A DNA stretch of 32,845 bases from an uncultured bacterium (GTDB taxonomy: Bacteria > Nitrospirota > Thermodesulfovibrionia > Thermodesulfovibrionales > CALJEL01), in assembly GCA_938074335.1 (NCBI GenBank), contig CALJEL010000037.1, positions 1-32,845 on the forward strand, written 5' to 3'. Below the pieces are notes generated by a model. It was not told where the DNA came from and ran no database searches. It saw nothing but the letters and a program-made list of their open reading frames with translations. Shown piece by piece: positions 1-7,298 of the stretch. Numbering within the stretch: position 1 is the stretch's first letter; each line of letters opens with the position of its first letter. The position numbers were made by a program, and so were the translations under genes.

Positions 1-390
1 CTTCTCTTCTCTCTCCTCAAGCTCTTTCTGCTTTCTTACTGCAGGTGCAAGGGCTGTGCGCCTATCCCAGATAACAAAGCCTATAACTCCAACTGTCTGT
101 GCAAAGATAGCACCTATGAGGACATAGATCAGGTTCTGTAGTGCATCAATCCTCTGGTTTACTGCCTTTAAACCATCTTCAAGCCTCTGATTTACTGCCT
201 TAAGGCCCTCTTCAAGCCTTTGATTTACTGCCTTAAGACCATCTTCAAGCCTCTGATTCAGTGCCTTTTGCCCCTCTTCAAGCCTTATAAGCCTATCTCT
301 GTCTTCCTGGGTAAACGGCACTTCCCTTGCAAAGGAAAGACTCATACTAACTAAGAGAATAACACCTGAAAGTAGTATTAGCCTTCTCAT
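1..390 (-). CDS. Membrane-anchored coiled-coil protein with 11-residue repeats (partial, C-terminus off the window)
   Basis: The reading frame opens at an ATG at 388-390 preceded by AAAGGAG and stays open through base 1, giving 130 codons. Residues 1-21 form a signal peptide-like hydrophobic segment ending in SLSFA. Residues 36-79 are four near-identical 11-residue units of the type RLEDGLKAVNQ, which predicts a long amphipathic helix of the hendecad (11/3) coiled-coil type. Residues about 84-107 form a transmembrane segment (LIYVLIGAIFAQTVGVIGF), followed by a basic and glutamate-rich tail. The layout suggests an exported helical stalk anchored by a C-terminal helix. I recognise no named family; similar small repeat proteins are usually annotated as hypothetical. 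Function is unknown. Confidence 0.75.
   Translation of the reverse strand, partial: MRRLILLSGVILLVSMSLSFAREVPFTQEDRDRLIRLEEGQKALNQRLEDGLKAVNQRLEEGLKAVNQRLEDGLKAVNQRIDALQNLIYVLIGAIFAQTVGVIGFVIWDRRTALAPAVRKQKELEEREEK
154..285 (-). repeat. Four tandem 33-bp coding repeats
   Basis: The DNA encoding residues 36-79 of the preceding protein is a tandem array of 33-bp units that differ at only a few positions, mostly GAT/GAG (Asp/Glu) and AAG/TTA synonymous changes. Copy number could vary by slippage or recombination. It is coding DNA, not a CRISPR array, because there are no unique spacers. Confidence 0.85.
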
Positions 391-874
391 GTTTTCTCCT
401 TTCTCTGTTTTTATAGTATAACACATGTTTTTATAGTTTTATCACACACAACACACATAACACAGGTGTGTGGGGACTTTCCCCCTTGCCCCCCTATTTG
501 ACGTCCCCCACCAGACCCAGAGGGGTATCTCCTCTGCCAGACCCAGAGGAGATCCTCTCCTTCTGGGTTAGCCTTTTAAACCTTTTATCACCCCCTGTGT
601 AGTGTGAAAACCCCCCTTAAAAAACCCCTATTTTGCTAACACACCTAAAAGGGGTGGCTACCTTACCCCTTGTTTGTGGACTTTGCCTTTCAACCCCCAC
701 CAGATTGATGGGTTGAGCCCAAAAATGGGGTTGTTTTTAGCCAGTCTTGGAAGTCTATACCCCTGTGTTGTGTCTCCTTTGAGTCCTGTGTTCATTCCAA
801 AAACCCATGTGTGTGTTTTCACAAAATGCATTAACTATATAGGACATCTAAAACCAGAAAGGGGGTGAAATAGT
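391..874. other. Non-coding, hairpin-rich stretch left of the relic element
   Basis: I see no convincing gene here. The stretch is pyrimidine-rich with many C runs. It contains a direct repeat CCAGACCCAGAGG at 511-523 and 537-549, a 10-bp perfect inverted repeat (527-536 with 544-553), an overlapping alternative pairing (543-553 with 555-566), and short hairpins such as AAGGGGT/ACCCCTT near 650-680. Near 400-420 the minus strand has TATACT, a possible -10 for the partial gene at 1-390. Confidence 0.5.
511..566. repeat. Direct repeat plus two mutually exclusive hairpins
   Basis: ATCTCCTCTG (527-536) can pair perfectly with CAGAGGAGAT (544-553). The same right arm can instead pair with TCTCCTTCTGGG (555-566), using CCCAGAGGAGA (543-553) with one bulge. 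The arms therefore compete. A 13-bp direct repeat, CCAGACCCAGAGG, starts at 511 and 537. Orientation and target gene are unknown. Confidence 0.45.
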
Positions 875-1126
875 ATGTTTGAACCGAAAGGCATGTTTAG
901 GGACTTTACCAGCGACAAGCCAAGAACCCGCTTCTGCAATCACCCATACCGCTATGAGTCTGGCGAATACTAGTCTATACCAAGGGCGGCATATATAAGT
1001 ATATTCTCTGCAAGTTCTGCTCAGAGGATCTCGACCGTGCAATCAGGCTAATTGAAGCCAAGACTCAAAAAAGAATGGGAGCAAGCCATGCAGGAAGAGG
1101 AAAAGAGACTTGGTCTCAGAGACTAA
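875..1126 (+). pseudogene. Small zinc-finger-like protein, broken by two compensating frameshifts
   Basis: An ATG at 875 follows AAAGGGGGTG at a suitable distance. The first 32 codons (through RTRFCNHPYRYESGEY) end at a TAG at 971-973. The natural continuation is in the +2 frame (VYTKGGIYKYILCKFCSEDL, then a helical stretch), and after about position 1060 the frame returns to the original one (KKEWEQAMQEEEKRLGLRD) and stops at TAA 1124-1126. One lost base and one gained base therefore explain the break. The C-x2-H and C-x2-C pairs suggest a small zinc-binding protein. Family unknown. Confidence 0.5.
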
Positions 1127-1133
1127 CCAAAAC

Positions 1134-1151
1134 CCGGGGTTTTTGCCCCGG
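1134..1151 (+). terminator. GC-rich hairpin after the first relic gene
   Basis: CCGGGG (1134-1139) pairs with CCCCGG (1146-1151) around a TTTTTG loop, eight bases after the TAA of the preceding frame. There is no real T tract behind it, so a terminator role is weak. Confidence 0.3.
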
Positions 1152-1278
1152 TAAACCTTAAAAGGAGAGAATATAGAACTTTTACTTGATCTTTGTTTGG
1201 TGTTTGTGATTTACGCTGTAAAAAACATTTTCACATAGTCTAAGAGGGTGGATTCCATACTTCAGAAAGGAGTATACC

Positions 1279-1455
1279 ATGAAGACAGCCAAAATCTGTA
1301 GAAACTGTGGCAAAGAGGCATCCAGTGAATACGGTCTCAGGCTCTTTTGCTCATAGGAGTGCAAAAGACATTACAGACAGCGCTACATGGCAAACCTGAT
1401 GGCCTCAAAACGCTCTAAAAACCCCAAACACCTTGTTAGCAGTAGGGGTGGCTAA
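1279..1455 (+). pseudogene. Short zinc-ribbon protein with in-frame TAG
   Basis: ATG at 1279 has a good ribosome binding site (AAAGGAG, six bases upstream). The frame encodes KICRNCGKEA, then RLFCS, a TAG at 1354-1356 (codon 26), then ECKRHYRQRY and a basic tail, ending at TAA 1453-1455. C-x2-C followed by F-C-S-x-E-C is a typical treble-clef/zinc-ribbon pattern in which the interrupted position is commonly Q or E, so TAG is best read as a mutated CAG or GAG. The last codons overlap the start of the next frame. Likely an inactive phage-type DNA- or RNA-binding protein. Confidence 0.55.
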
Positions 1456-1741
1456 TACCTACCGACCCCCCACTGTTAGCAATATAAACCAGCTCCAGAA
1501 GCCAGTTTGCGAAGACCAAAATGGCAGTTTGAGACCTCTAAAGGTTGATTATGAGACCTTTGGCGGTTTTGAGTGGTATAAGCTTATCAGGGAGCACTAC
1601 TGCAACTTTGAATACAAGCTCACCTATGGCAAGTGTCCTAACCTTGGGTAACCCCTGGGCTGGATCACTGCCAAATGCAGCGAATGCGAACTTGGCAAGG
1701 CCCTCAGGGATAAGCAGCTTGTGAGGTGTAAGGGTGTATAA
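1433..1741 (+). pseudogene. Unknown Cys-containing protein with in-frame TAA
   Basis: The frame opens at a TTG (1433) overlapping the end of the previous frame and reads for 72 codons to TAA 1649-1651. The same frame stays protein-like after the stop (LGWITAKCSECELGKAL, then RDKQLVRCKGV) to TAA 1739-1741. The cysteines after the stop (KCSEC) together with YGKCPN before it could bind a metal. I do not recognise the family. One C-to-T change of a CAA codon would account for the internal stop. Confidence 0.45.
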
Positions 1742-1797
1742 TATATCACTGCTCTTTGACAACGGCTGGTTGGGTCCCGGTGCACTGGATGTGCAAA

Positions 1798-2844
1798 ATG
1801 GGACTGTTTAGACGTAAAGACTCCAAAGTCTGGCGGATGAGTTTTACTGTAAATGGAAGGCAGTTTAAGAGATCCACAAACACCATATACAGAAAGCTTG
1901 CTGAGAAGATCTATGCAAAGACCCTTACCCTTATCGTGGAGGGCAAGTTCTTTGATATTGATGAGGCAAGCAGACACACATTTGATGAGCTTATGGAGCG
2001 TTACACAGAGTATTGCCACATCCACAAGGCAAAAAGCACATGTAAGAACATCCCTGCATACCGTAGAAGACTTCTTGAGACCTTTGGTGGCAAGCTCTTA
2101 AGCCAGCTTACACCTGAGCTCATAGCTGCCTACAGGGACAAAAGGCTCAAGGAAGGTGCTGCACCACAGACTGTAAAGCTTGAGATCAGTTTTCTTAGCC
2201 ACGCAATCAACATCGCAATACAGGAATGGGGATGGATGAAGCATAACCCCTGTGCAATGGTTAAAAAGCCCAAGACGGACAATAAGATCCTATGATACCT
2301 AACACCAGAAGAGGAGCTCAAACTCCTTGAGGCCTGTAAAGGGCTTCTTAAAGGTCAACTAAGGGATATTGTGATTGTGGCCATTGACACAGGTATAAGG
2401 CTTGGTGAGCTGGTCAACCTTAAATGGAGCGATATAGACTTCAGGGAGAGGACTATCACTATCAAGCAGAGCAAAACCCATGAACACAAGACTATCCCTA
2501 TGACTGAGAGGGTCTTTAGTGTGCTTGTAGAGAGACACAGGACACCGAGTATCACAGGGTATGTCTTTACAGTCAAAGGTGCCAAGGTTGTGGATGCCAG
2601 CCTCCAGGGTGCCTTCAAGGATGCAGTGCGAAAAGCTGGAATCACTAACTTTAGGTTCCATGACCTAAGACACACCTTTGCATCCAGGCTGATGCAGTCA
2701 GGGGTGGATATCTACACAGTAGCCAAGCTTTTGGGTCACAAGAACATCACTACCACGCAGAGGTATGCCCATTTAAGTACAAAACATATCAGACTTGCAG
2801 TGGATGTCTTGAACAAAATATCTGGCAGTAAATCAACAGGTTAG
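1798..2844 (+). pseudogene. Tyrosine recombinase/integrase, interrupted by one in-frame TGA
   Basis: Reading from ATG 1798 (MGLFRRKDSKVW), the protein has an N-terminal arm-type DNA-binding segment, a core-binding (SAM-like) domain from about residue 60 (TFDELMERYTEYC) and the catalytic domain. A TGA at 2293-2295 (codon 166) falls between DNKIL and YLTPEEE in the interdomain linker, where such integrases usually have Arg, so CGA to TGA is likely. All catalytic residues lie after the stop and are intact: R in TGIRLGE, H-x2-R in HDLRHTF, H in LLGHKN and Y in TTQRYAH. A TTG at 1756 would extend the N-terminus but adds unlikely sequence. With the stop, only a DNA-binding fragment is made unless translation restarts. 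Confidence 0.8.
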
Positions 2845-2991
2845 CCCAAAAATTATCCCGATTTTAGGACAGTGACAACCTTAAAGGCTTGTAACTCCTT
2901 GAGTTATAAGGGTAAATTTAAATTAAACTATCAATACTTACTACTGAAAGGGAAGTAAAGCCAGGCTCAAGAGTAAAATAAATATACTTTT

Positions 2992-3600
2992 TTAAATGCC
3001 ACCTGCTCTTATAGAAAAGACCATATCCTGGGGTTCTATATTTTTATTATGTGCTGAAAATCTCAGCCTTATCCTGACAGCAGATGGTATATAATCCTTT
3101 TCGCTACTCCATTCTTCAACCCATGTGTTTTCCTCAGGATCAAGGTATTCAATATTAATGGATTTAACAGAATTTTCCAGTATAATAGCATCTTCATGAG
3201 ACCCATCAAGATTTTCTTCAAGAAAATATATACTGTCCTTTTCTTTAAGACCCTCAGTATCAACAAATAGATAAACCCATTTGAGTCCTGATAGGTCCTG
3301 AAGTCTTTCGGTTTCCGGTAATACCGAGGTAGTTACAAATCCGATACCATCTGACCTACCGATAAAAAAGAGTCTTTCTTTACCCTCTTTGTCCATAATC
3401 TTATAGGCATAGATACCTCTTATCAACCATCCAATCCTTTCATTAAGTACCCTTATTCGCTGCGATATCTCATCCTGCTCAAGAATTTTTTCATATGATC
3501 GAGAGCTCAATCTGAAGCCAGAGAATATTAATAATATTAAAAGTAATGATATGGTGAAGGCTATGACGACCTCAACAAGGGTAAAGCCCCTATTCCTCAT
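2992..3600 (-). CDS. gspJ: Type II secretion pseudopilin GspJ-like
   Basis: This 202-residue protein starts MRNRGFTLVEVVIAF, a class III prepilin leader (cleavage after G by prepilin peptidase, mature F1, E5) followed by one hydrophobic helix. The C-terminal domain is large, as in the minor pseudopilin GspJ, which sits near the pseudopilus tip with GspI and GspK. It is the last gene of the operon; its start overlaps the end of gspI by 11 bp. No gspK follows: after about 150 non-coding bases the relic integrase lies on the opposite strand. The J assignment rests on size and gene order; PulJ/GspJ versus a generic prepilin cannot be settled by eye. Confidence 0.75.
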   Translation of the reverse strand: MRNRGFTLVEVVIAFTISLLLILLIFSGFRLSSRSYEKILEQDEISQRIRVLNERIGWLIRGIYAYKIMDKEGKERLFFIGRSDGIGFVTTSVLPETERLQDLSGLKWVYLFVDTEGLKEKDSIYFLEENLDGSHEDAIILENSVKSINIEYLDPEENTWVEEWSSEKDYIPSAVRIRLRFSAHNKNIEPQDMVFSIRAGGI

Positions 3601-3958
3601 TTTTTTCTACCTCTGTCTGAAGTTTAAAGCTCATGAGTTCATACCTGTTGTTGTCCCATAATACAGTTATCCTTATCTCATAGGTCTTTAACTGTTCTGA
3701 GATCTCCTCAAGGGGCTTTATGTCCCTTATTACGGTATATCTGCCAGAGGATTCTTTTTCAGAACCAGGTTCAATATTGTTAGAGTAGAGCTTTTCCATC
3801 TCAGACTGAGCAAGAATAATAGCCTGCGTGTATTCACTGGTCTTTCTGGAGCTTCTCAGGTTTGCAGAAAATAATTCCATCAGTGTAGCAATAACAAGTC
3901 CCAGAAGAGCAACTGCCACAAGGACCTCTATAAGGGTAAAACCTTTATGATCTTTCAA
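3590..3958 (-). CDS. gspI: Type II secretion pseudopilin GspI-like
   Basis: The recognisable protein begins with a short basic leader and GFTLIEVLVAVALLGL, the prepilin cleavage site plus hydrophobic helix, and continues as a small domain of about 100 residues, the usual size of GspI. An ATG at 4018 would give an implausibly long leader of 25 residues, so I prefer the TTG at 3958 (LKDHKGFTLIE), which overlaps the end of gspH by 14 bp. No strong Shine-Dalgarno sequence is visible, as expected for translational coupling. Minor pseudopilin, inner membrane then pseudopilus tip. Confidence 0.7.
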   Translation of the reverse strand: MKDHKGFTLIEVLVAVALLGLVIATLMELFSANLRSSRKTSEYTQAIILAQSEMEKLYSNNIEPGSEKESSGRYTVIRDIKPLEEISEQLKTYEIRITVLWDNNRYELMSFKLQTEVEKNEE

Positions 3959-4391
3959 CTGTGATCTTTGATGTAAACTTATCAATAGCAATTGTAAATA
4001 ACCTTCCTCTACTGTCAATAACCTTTATGATGCCTCCTGTATTGTCTCCAAGGGGTTGGAAGATAATTCCCTCAGTTGTACTTTCTAATTTGAAGTTATT
4101 TTTAATAAATGTTTTTTGAATACCCTTCAGGTTTTCAGGTTCAATCCAGTAGGAACCTGTTGAACTGTCAATCTTTAATATTACTGGTTTTCGCTCTGAT
4201 ATGGCTATGATCCTCGCCCTGTTCAGGGTCCTCACAATTCCAAGTGCTGTCTCCTTTAAAAGAAATCCCTCGTAGAGATTGCCTATGTTTATAATTACTA
4301 TAGAAAGAAAAATGACTATCAGGGATGAGGCTATCAGAAGTTCAATTAAGGTAAATCCCCTATTCCCAGCTTGTAATGTCTTTATTTTCAC
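3945..4391 (-). CDS. gspH: Type II secretion pseudopilin GspH-like
   Basis: The protein carries NRGFTLIELLIASSLIVIFL, the prepilin signature, and a domain with RIIAISERKPVILKID and GRLFTIAIDKFTSKITV, the beta-rich arrangement of GspH/FimT-type pseudopilins. An upstream ATG at 4520 would add over 40 residues of out-of-frame gspG shadow, so the GTG at 4391 (KIKTLQAGNRGFTLIE, with GGTGAGG just upstream) is the likely start; it overlaps gspG by 32 bp. Minor pseudopilin of the same operon. Confidence 0.7.
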   Translation of the reverse strand: MKIKTLQAGNRGFTLIELLIASSLIVIFLSIVIINIGNLYEGFLLKETALGIVRTLNRARIIAISERKPVILKIDSSTGSYWIEPENLKGIQKTFIKNNFKLESTTEGIIFQPLGDNTGGIIKVIDSRGRLFTIAIDKFTSKITVERS

Positions 4392-4776
4392 CCTCACCAC
4401 CTGGTGCACCATCAGCACCATAGGATACAAGATCATAATCTCCATGATTACCAGGGCTCTGGTAAATATAAGGTCTTCCCCAGGGATCAAGTGGTACTCC
4501 TTTTTTAAGATAGGGGCCATCCCATCCAGGGATACCAGGGTTGTTTATAAGGGCATTCAGGCCTTCTGATGTTGTAGGGTATCTACCTGTATCAAGCCTG
4601 AACTGATCAAGGGCCTGGCCAAGCAGTTCAATCTGAACCCTTGCTGCCTGGTATCTACCTTTTTTTTCCTTGGCTATATACCTTGGCACTACAAGGGCAG
4701 CAAGAAGTCCGAGTATAACCATTACAACAAGGAGCTCCACGAGTGTAAATCCACTATTATTTTTTTTCATATTCAC
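4360..4776 (-). CDS. gspG: Major pseudopilin GspG
   Basis: This 138-residue protein starts MNMKKNNSGFTLVELLVVMVILG, a prepilin leader and helix, and has the GspG hallmarks DTGRYPTTSEGLNALI, WDGPYLKKG, PLDPWGRPYIYQSPG and a Ca2+-loop-like DYDLVSYGADGAPGGEGEN near the C-terminus. It is the major subunit of the type II secretion pseudopilus. AGGAGGTGAAT precedes the ATG. gspF lies 32 bp upstream. This is the most secure of the pseudopilin calls. Confidence 0.93.
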   Translation of the reverse strand: MNMKKNNSGFTLVELLVVMVILGLLAALVVPRYIAKEKKGRYQAARVQIELLGQALDQFRLDTGRYPTTSEGLNALINNPGIPGWDGPYLKKGVPLDPWGRPYIYQSPGNHGDYDLVSYGADGAPGGEGENKDITSWE

Positions 4777-4808
4777 CTCCTGAAACAGATGTCAGACATC
4801 TGACTTTA

Positions 4809-5999
4809 TTATATTGGCATCTCATTTATGCTGAATATTGCAAGAAGCATAGATATTACTATTACTGCCACTATTGTTCCCATCACTATTATCATGATAG
4901 GTTCAAATAGACCTATGAGCCTTTTTATATGGATTGTAACCTCCTTTTCATATCTTTCGGCTATGGATAGAAAAGTCTCCTCCAGTCTTCCCGCTTCCTC
5001 GCCAACTGATACCATCTGACTCAATAGTGGCGGGAAAGCACCTGATTCCTTTAATGGCAAGGCAACTCCCCTTCCTTTTCTTACTCCCTCCTCAAGAGGT
5101 TTAAGCCTTTCAGATATTATCCTGTTACCTGCTACCTCTCTTGCAAGCCTGATGGAATCAAGTAGCGGCACACCTCCCTCAAGAAGGCTTCCGAGTGTCC
5201 TTGAGAATCTCGCAATAATCAGTCTCATGAAGATATCCCTGAGTACAGGTATCTTTAATTTTAAGTTATCAATAAACTCCTCTCCCCTCGGGAGCTGAAT
5301 ATAATATCTTAAAATCCCATAGGTCATGATAACCACACCTCCGAGAACCCACCAGTAGGATGAAAGAAAGGAGCTTACCGAAAATACAATTTGAGTACTG
5401 AGGGGTATAACCGAACCAAGCTCCTCAAACATCTTCTGGAATCTCGGTATAACATAAAAAACAATTACACTCAGGGCAACAATACCCACACCTGTTAAAA
5501 GCCCTGGATATATGAGGGCTCCTTTAATCTCATCTTTTGTGGATATGTTTATCTCAAGGAATTGCTCAAGTCTTTTTAAAGAGGCCTCAAGACCTCCGCT
5601 TATCTCACCAGCCCTCACCATATTTATATATACTGATGAAAATCCCCTGTGTTTTGAGAGGGCCTGAGAAAGGGAGAGCCCTTTTTCTATATCTAAATAT
5701 ATACTGGATATAACCTCTCTCATTGCAGGTTTTGCAGAATGTTCTGAAAGTAACCTGAGTGCCCTGTCAAGGCCAAGGCCTGATTCAAGCAGGCTATGTA
5801 ATTCCTGTGTGAAAGAGAGGATATCCTTTTCTGTTATTCTATGAAAAAGGAGTTTCTTTTTTGAAACCTCTTTTATCTCAACTGGAATAAGACCTCTTTC
5901 CCTGAGGACTTCTTTTATAGCATTAAGGTCAGGAGCCTCAAGGACCTCCTTAAATCTTGCACCTGAACTATTAACTGCCTTTATGTTGAATAAAGGCAT
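4809..5999 (-). CDS. gspF: Type II secretion inner-membrane platform protein GspF
   Basis: A 396-residue polytopic protein with two copies of the T2SS F domain (about residues 65-190 and 270-390; e.g. LLESGLGLDRALRLLSEH and LLEGGVPLLDSIRLAREVA) and three membrane helices (YPGLLTGVGIVALSVIVFYVIP, YWWVLGGVVIMTYGILRYY, MIIVMGTIVAVIVISMLLAIF). It forms the assembly platform that couples the GspE ATPase to pseudopilus growth. The start MPLFNIKAV at 5999 has GGAGGGTGAT in front and lies one base after the purB stop; an ATG at 6011 inside purB is less likely. No gspE or gspD is in the window. Confidence 0.9.
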   Translation of the reverse strand: MPLFNIKAVNSSGARFKEVLEAPDLNAIKEVLRERGLIPVEIKEVSKKKLLFHRITEKDILSFTQELHSLLESGLGLDRALRLLSEHSAKPAMREVISSIYLDIEKGLSLSQALSKHRGFSSVYINMVRAGEISGGLEASLKRLEQFLEINISTKDEIKGALIYPGLLTGVGIVALSVIVFYVIPRFQKMFEELGSVIPLSTQIVFSVSSFLSSYWWVLGGVVIMTYGILRYYIQLPRGEEFIDNLKLKIPVLRDIFMRLIIARFSRTLGSLLEGGVPLLDSIRLAREVAGNRIISERLKPLEEGVRKGRGVALPLKESGAFPPLLSQMVSVGEEAGRLEETFLSIAERYEKEVTIHIKRLIGLFEPIMIIVMGTIVAVIVISMLLAIFSINEMPI

Positions 6000-6000
6000 A

Positions 6001-7296
6001 TCACCCTCCAAAGACTCTCTTATATATGTAATCTATATTTCTGAGATAATAACCGAGATCAAAGGCCCTTTCTATTTCCTCTATGGTGAGATATCTGAGT
6101 ATATCCTTATCAGAAAGTAATAGTTCCTTAAAATCCCTTCTCTGTCTCCAGCTTTCCATGGCATTTCTCTGAACATATTTATAAGCCTCCTCTCTTGTAA
6201 GTCCCTTTTCTGTAAGCATTAGCAGAATCCTCTGGGAATTGTAAAGGTTATAGCTACGGGAGATATTTTCAAGCATCTTTTCTGGATATATCTGAAGGTC
6301 CTTTATTATGCCTGTAAGCCTTGCAAGCATATAATCAATAAGTATTGTGCTATCCGGTATGATAATCCTTTCTACAGAGGAATGGGATATGTCCCTCTCA
6401 TGCCATAGGGCAATATTATCAAGGCTAGCCATGAGATTTGCCTTTACAACCCTTGCCAGACCAGATAGATTCTCGCATCCAACAGGGTTCCTTTTATGAG
6501 GCATGGCAGAAGAACCCTTCTGCCCTTCTGTGAAGGGTTCTTCTGCTTCAAGCACCTCTGTCCTTTGAAGATGCCTGATTTCAACGGCTATCTTCTCAAT
6601 GGATGCTGCTGTTATAGCAAGGGCTGATAGATACTCAGCATGCCTGTCCCGCTGCACCACCTGAGTTGCTACTGGTTCTGGTCTCAGGCCAAGTTTTTTA
6701 CAGACCTTTTCTTCTATCTCAACAGGGATATTTGAAAAGGTGCCTACAGCCCCAGAGAGCTTTCCTATGCTGATTACCTCTCTTGCTCTCTTCAGCCTTT
6801 CAAGATTTCTTTGCATATCAGAATACCAAAGACAGAACTTCAGACCAAATGATAGAGGCTCTGCATGGACACCATGGGTTCTACCCATGCATAGAATATT
6901 TTTATATTTCAAGGCATTATCCTTTAATATTGAAAGTAAATTATTAATATCATCAATTATGATATCTGCTGCCTCTCTCATAAGGAGACTCAGTGCAGTA
7001 TCAACAACATCAGAGGATGTAAGGCCCTTATGGACATACCTTGACTCAGGCCCTATGGTCTCTGATACTGACTGGAGAAAGGCTATCACATCATGCTTTA
7101 CAGAAAGCTCTATCTCATCAATCCTTTTAATATCAAAGGAGGCCTTTTCTTTAATGATCTTAAGGGCATGCTCTGGTATCTCGCCAAGTTCATACCAGGC
7201 CTCACATACTGCTAATTCAACCTCAAGCCATTTTTTAAACTTGTTCTCAGCAGACCATAATTTTGCCATTACAGGCCTTGTATATCGTTCTATCAT
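6001..7296 (-). CDS. purB: Adenylosuccinate lyase
   Basis: A 431-residue fumarase/aspartase-superfamily enzyme that splits adenylosuccinate to AMP and SAICAR to AICAR in purine synthesis. Visible signatures include KHDVIAFLQS, the GLTSSDVVDT region, CMGRTHGVHAEPLSFG (catalytic His) and the superfamily signature EGQKGSSAMPHKRNP carrying the catalytic Ser. Length is standard. AAAGGGG precedes the ATG and the gene starts two bases after the phosphoesterase stop, so it belongs to the same transcript. Confidence 0.95.
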   Translation of the reverse strand: MIERYTRPVMAKLWSAENKFKKWLEVELAVCEAWYELGEIPEHALKIIKEKASFDIKRIDEIELSVKHDVIAFLQSVSETIGPESRYVHKGLTSSDVVDTALSLLMREAADIIIDDINNLLSILKDNALKYKNILCMGRTHGVHAEPLSFGLKFCLWYSDMQRNLERLKRAREVISIGKLSGAVGTFSNIPVEIEEKVCKKLGLRPEPVATQVVQRDRHAEYLSALAITAASIEKIAVEIRHLQRTEVLEAEEPFTEGQKGSSAMPHKRNPVGCENLSGLARVVKANLMASLDNIALWHERDISHSSVERIIIPDSTILIDYMLARLTGIIKDLQIYPEKMLENISRSYNLYNSQRILLMLTEKGLTREEAYKYVQRNAMESWRQRRDFKELLLSDKDILRYLTIEEIERAFDLGYYLRNIDYIYKRVFGG

Positions 7297-7298
7297 AA

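Larger units (their letters stand above)
875..2844 (+). mobile_element. Decayed integrative element (relic with broken tyrosine recombinase)
   Basis: Four consecutive plus-strand reading frames, two of them small Cys-rich proteins of the kind common on phages and plasmids, end in a tyrosine recombinase. All four carry a disabling lesion. The block sits directly downstream of the gspJ stop, convergent with it, and interrupts a region otherwise coded on the minus strand. Exact element ends and attachment sites cannot be seen; no tRNA gene is recognisable next to the recombinase. Confidence 0.6.

Noticed and set aside
154-285. CRISPR-like tandem repeats
   Set aside because: The 33-bp units are contiguous, have no spacers and are in frame within an exported coiled-coil protein.
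674-868. 64-codon plus-strand frame in the left non-coding region
   Set aside because: It has no ribosome binding site, runs through hairpin-rich sequence and gives a low-complexity, non-protein-like product.
875-2844. Stop-codon reassignment or suppression as an explanation of the in-frame stops
   Set aside because: TAG, TAA and TGA each occur once inside otherwise good frames, and all three also end intact genes elsewhere in the window. A frameshifted gene is present too. Decay is simpler.
2845-2991. tRNA gene or attachment site next to the integrase
   Set aside because: No cloverleaf is visible. The inverted pair CTTGTAACTC/GAGTTATAAG near 2886-2910 could be a recombination core, but no second copy was found in the window.
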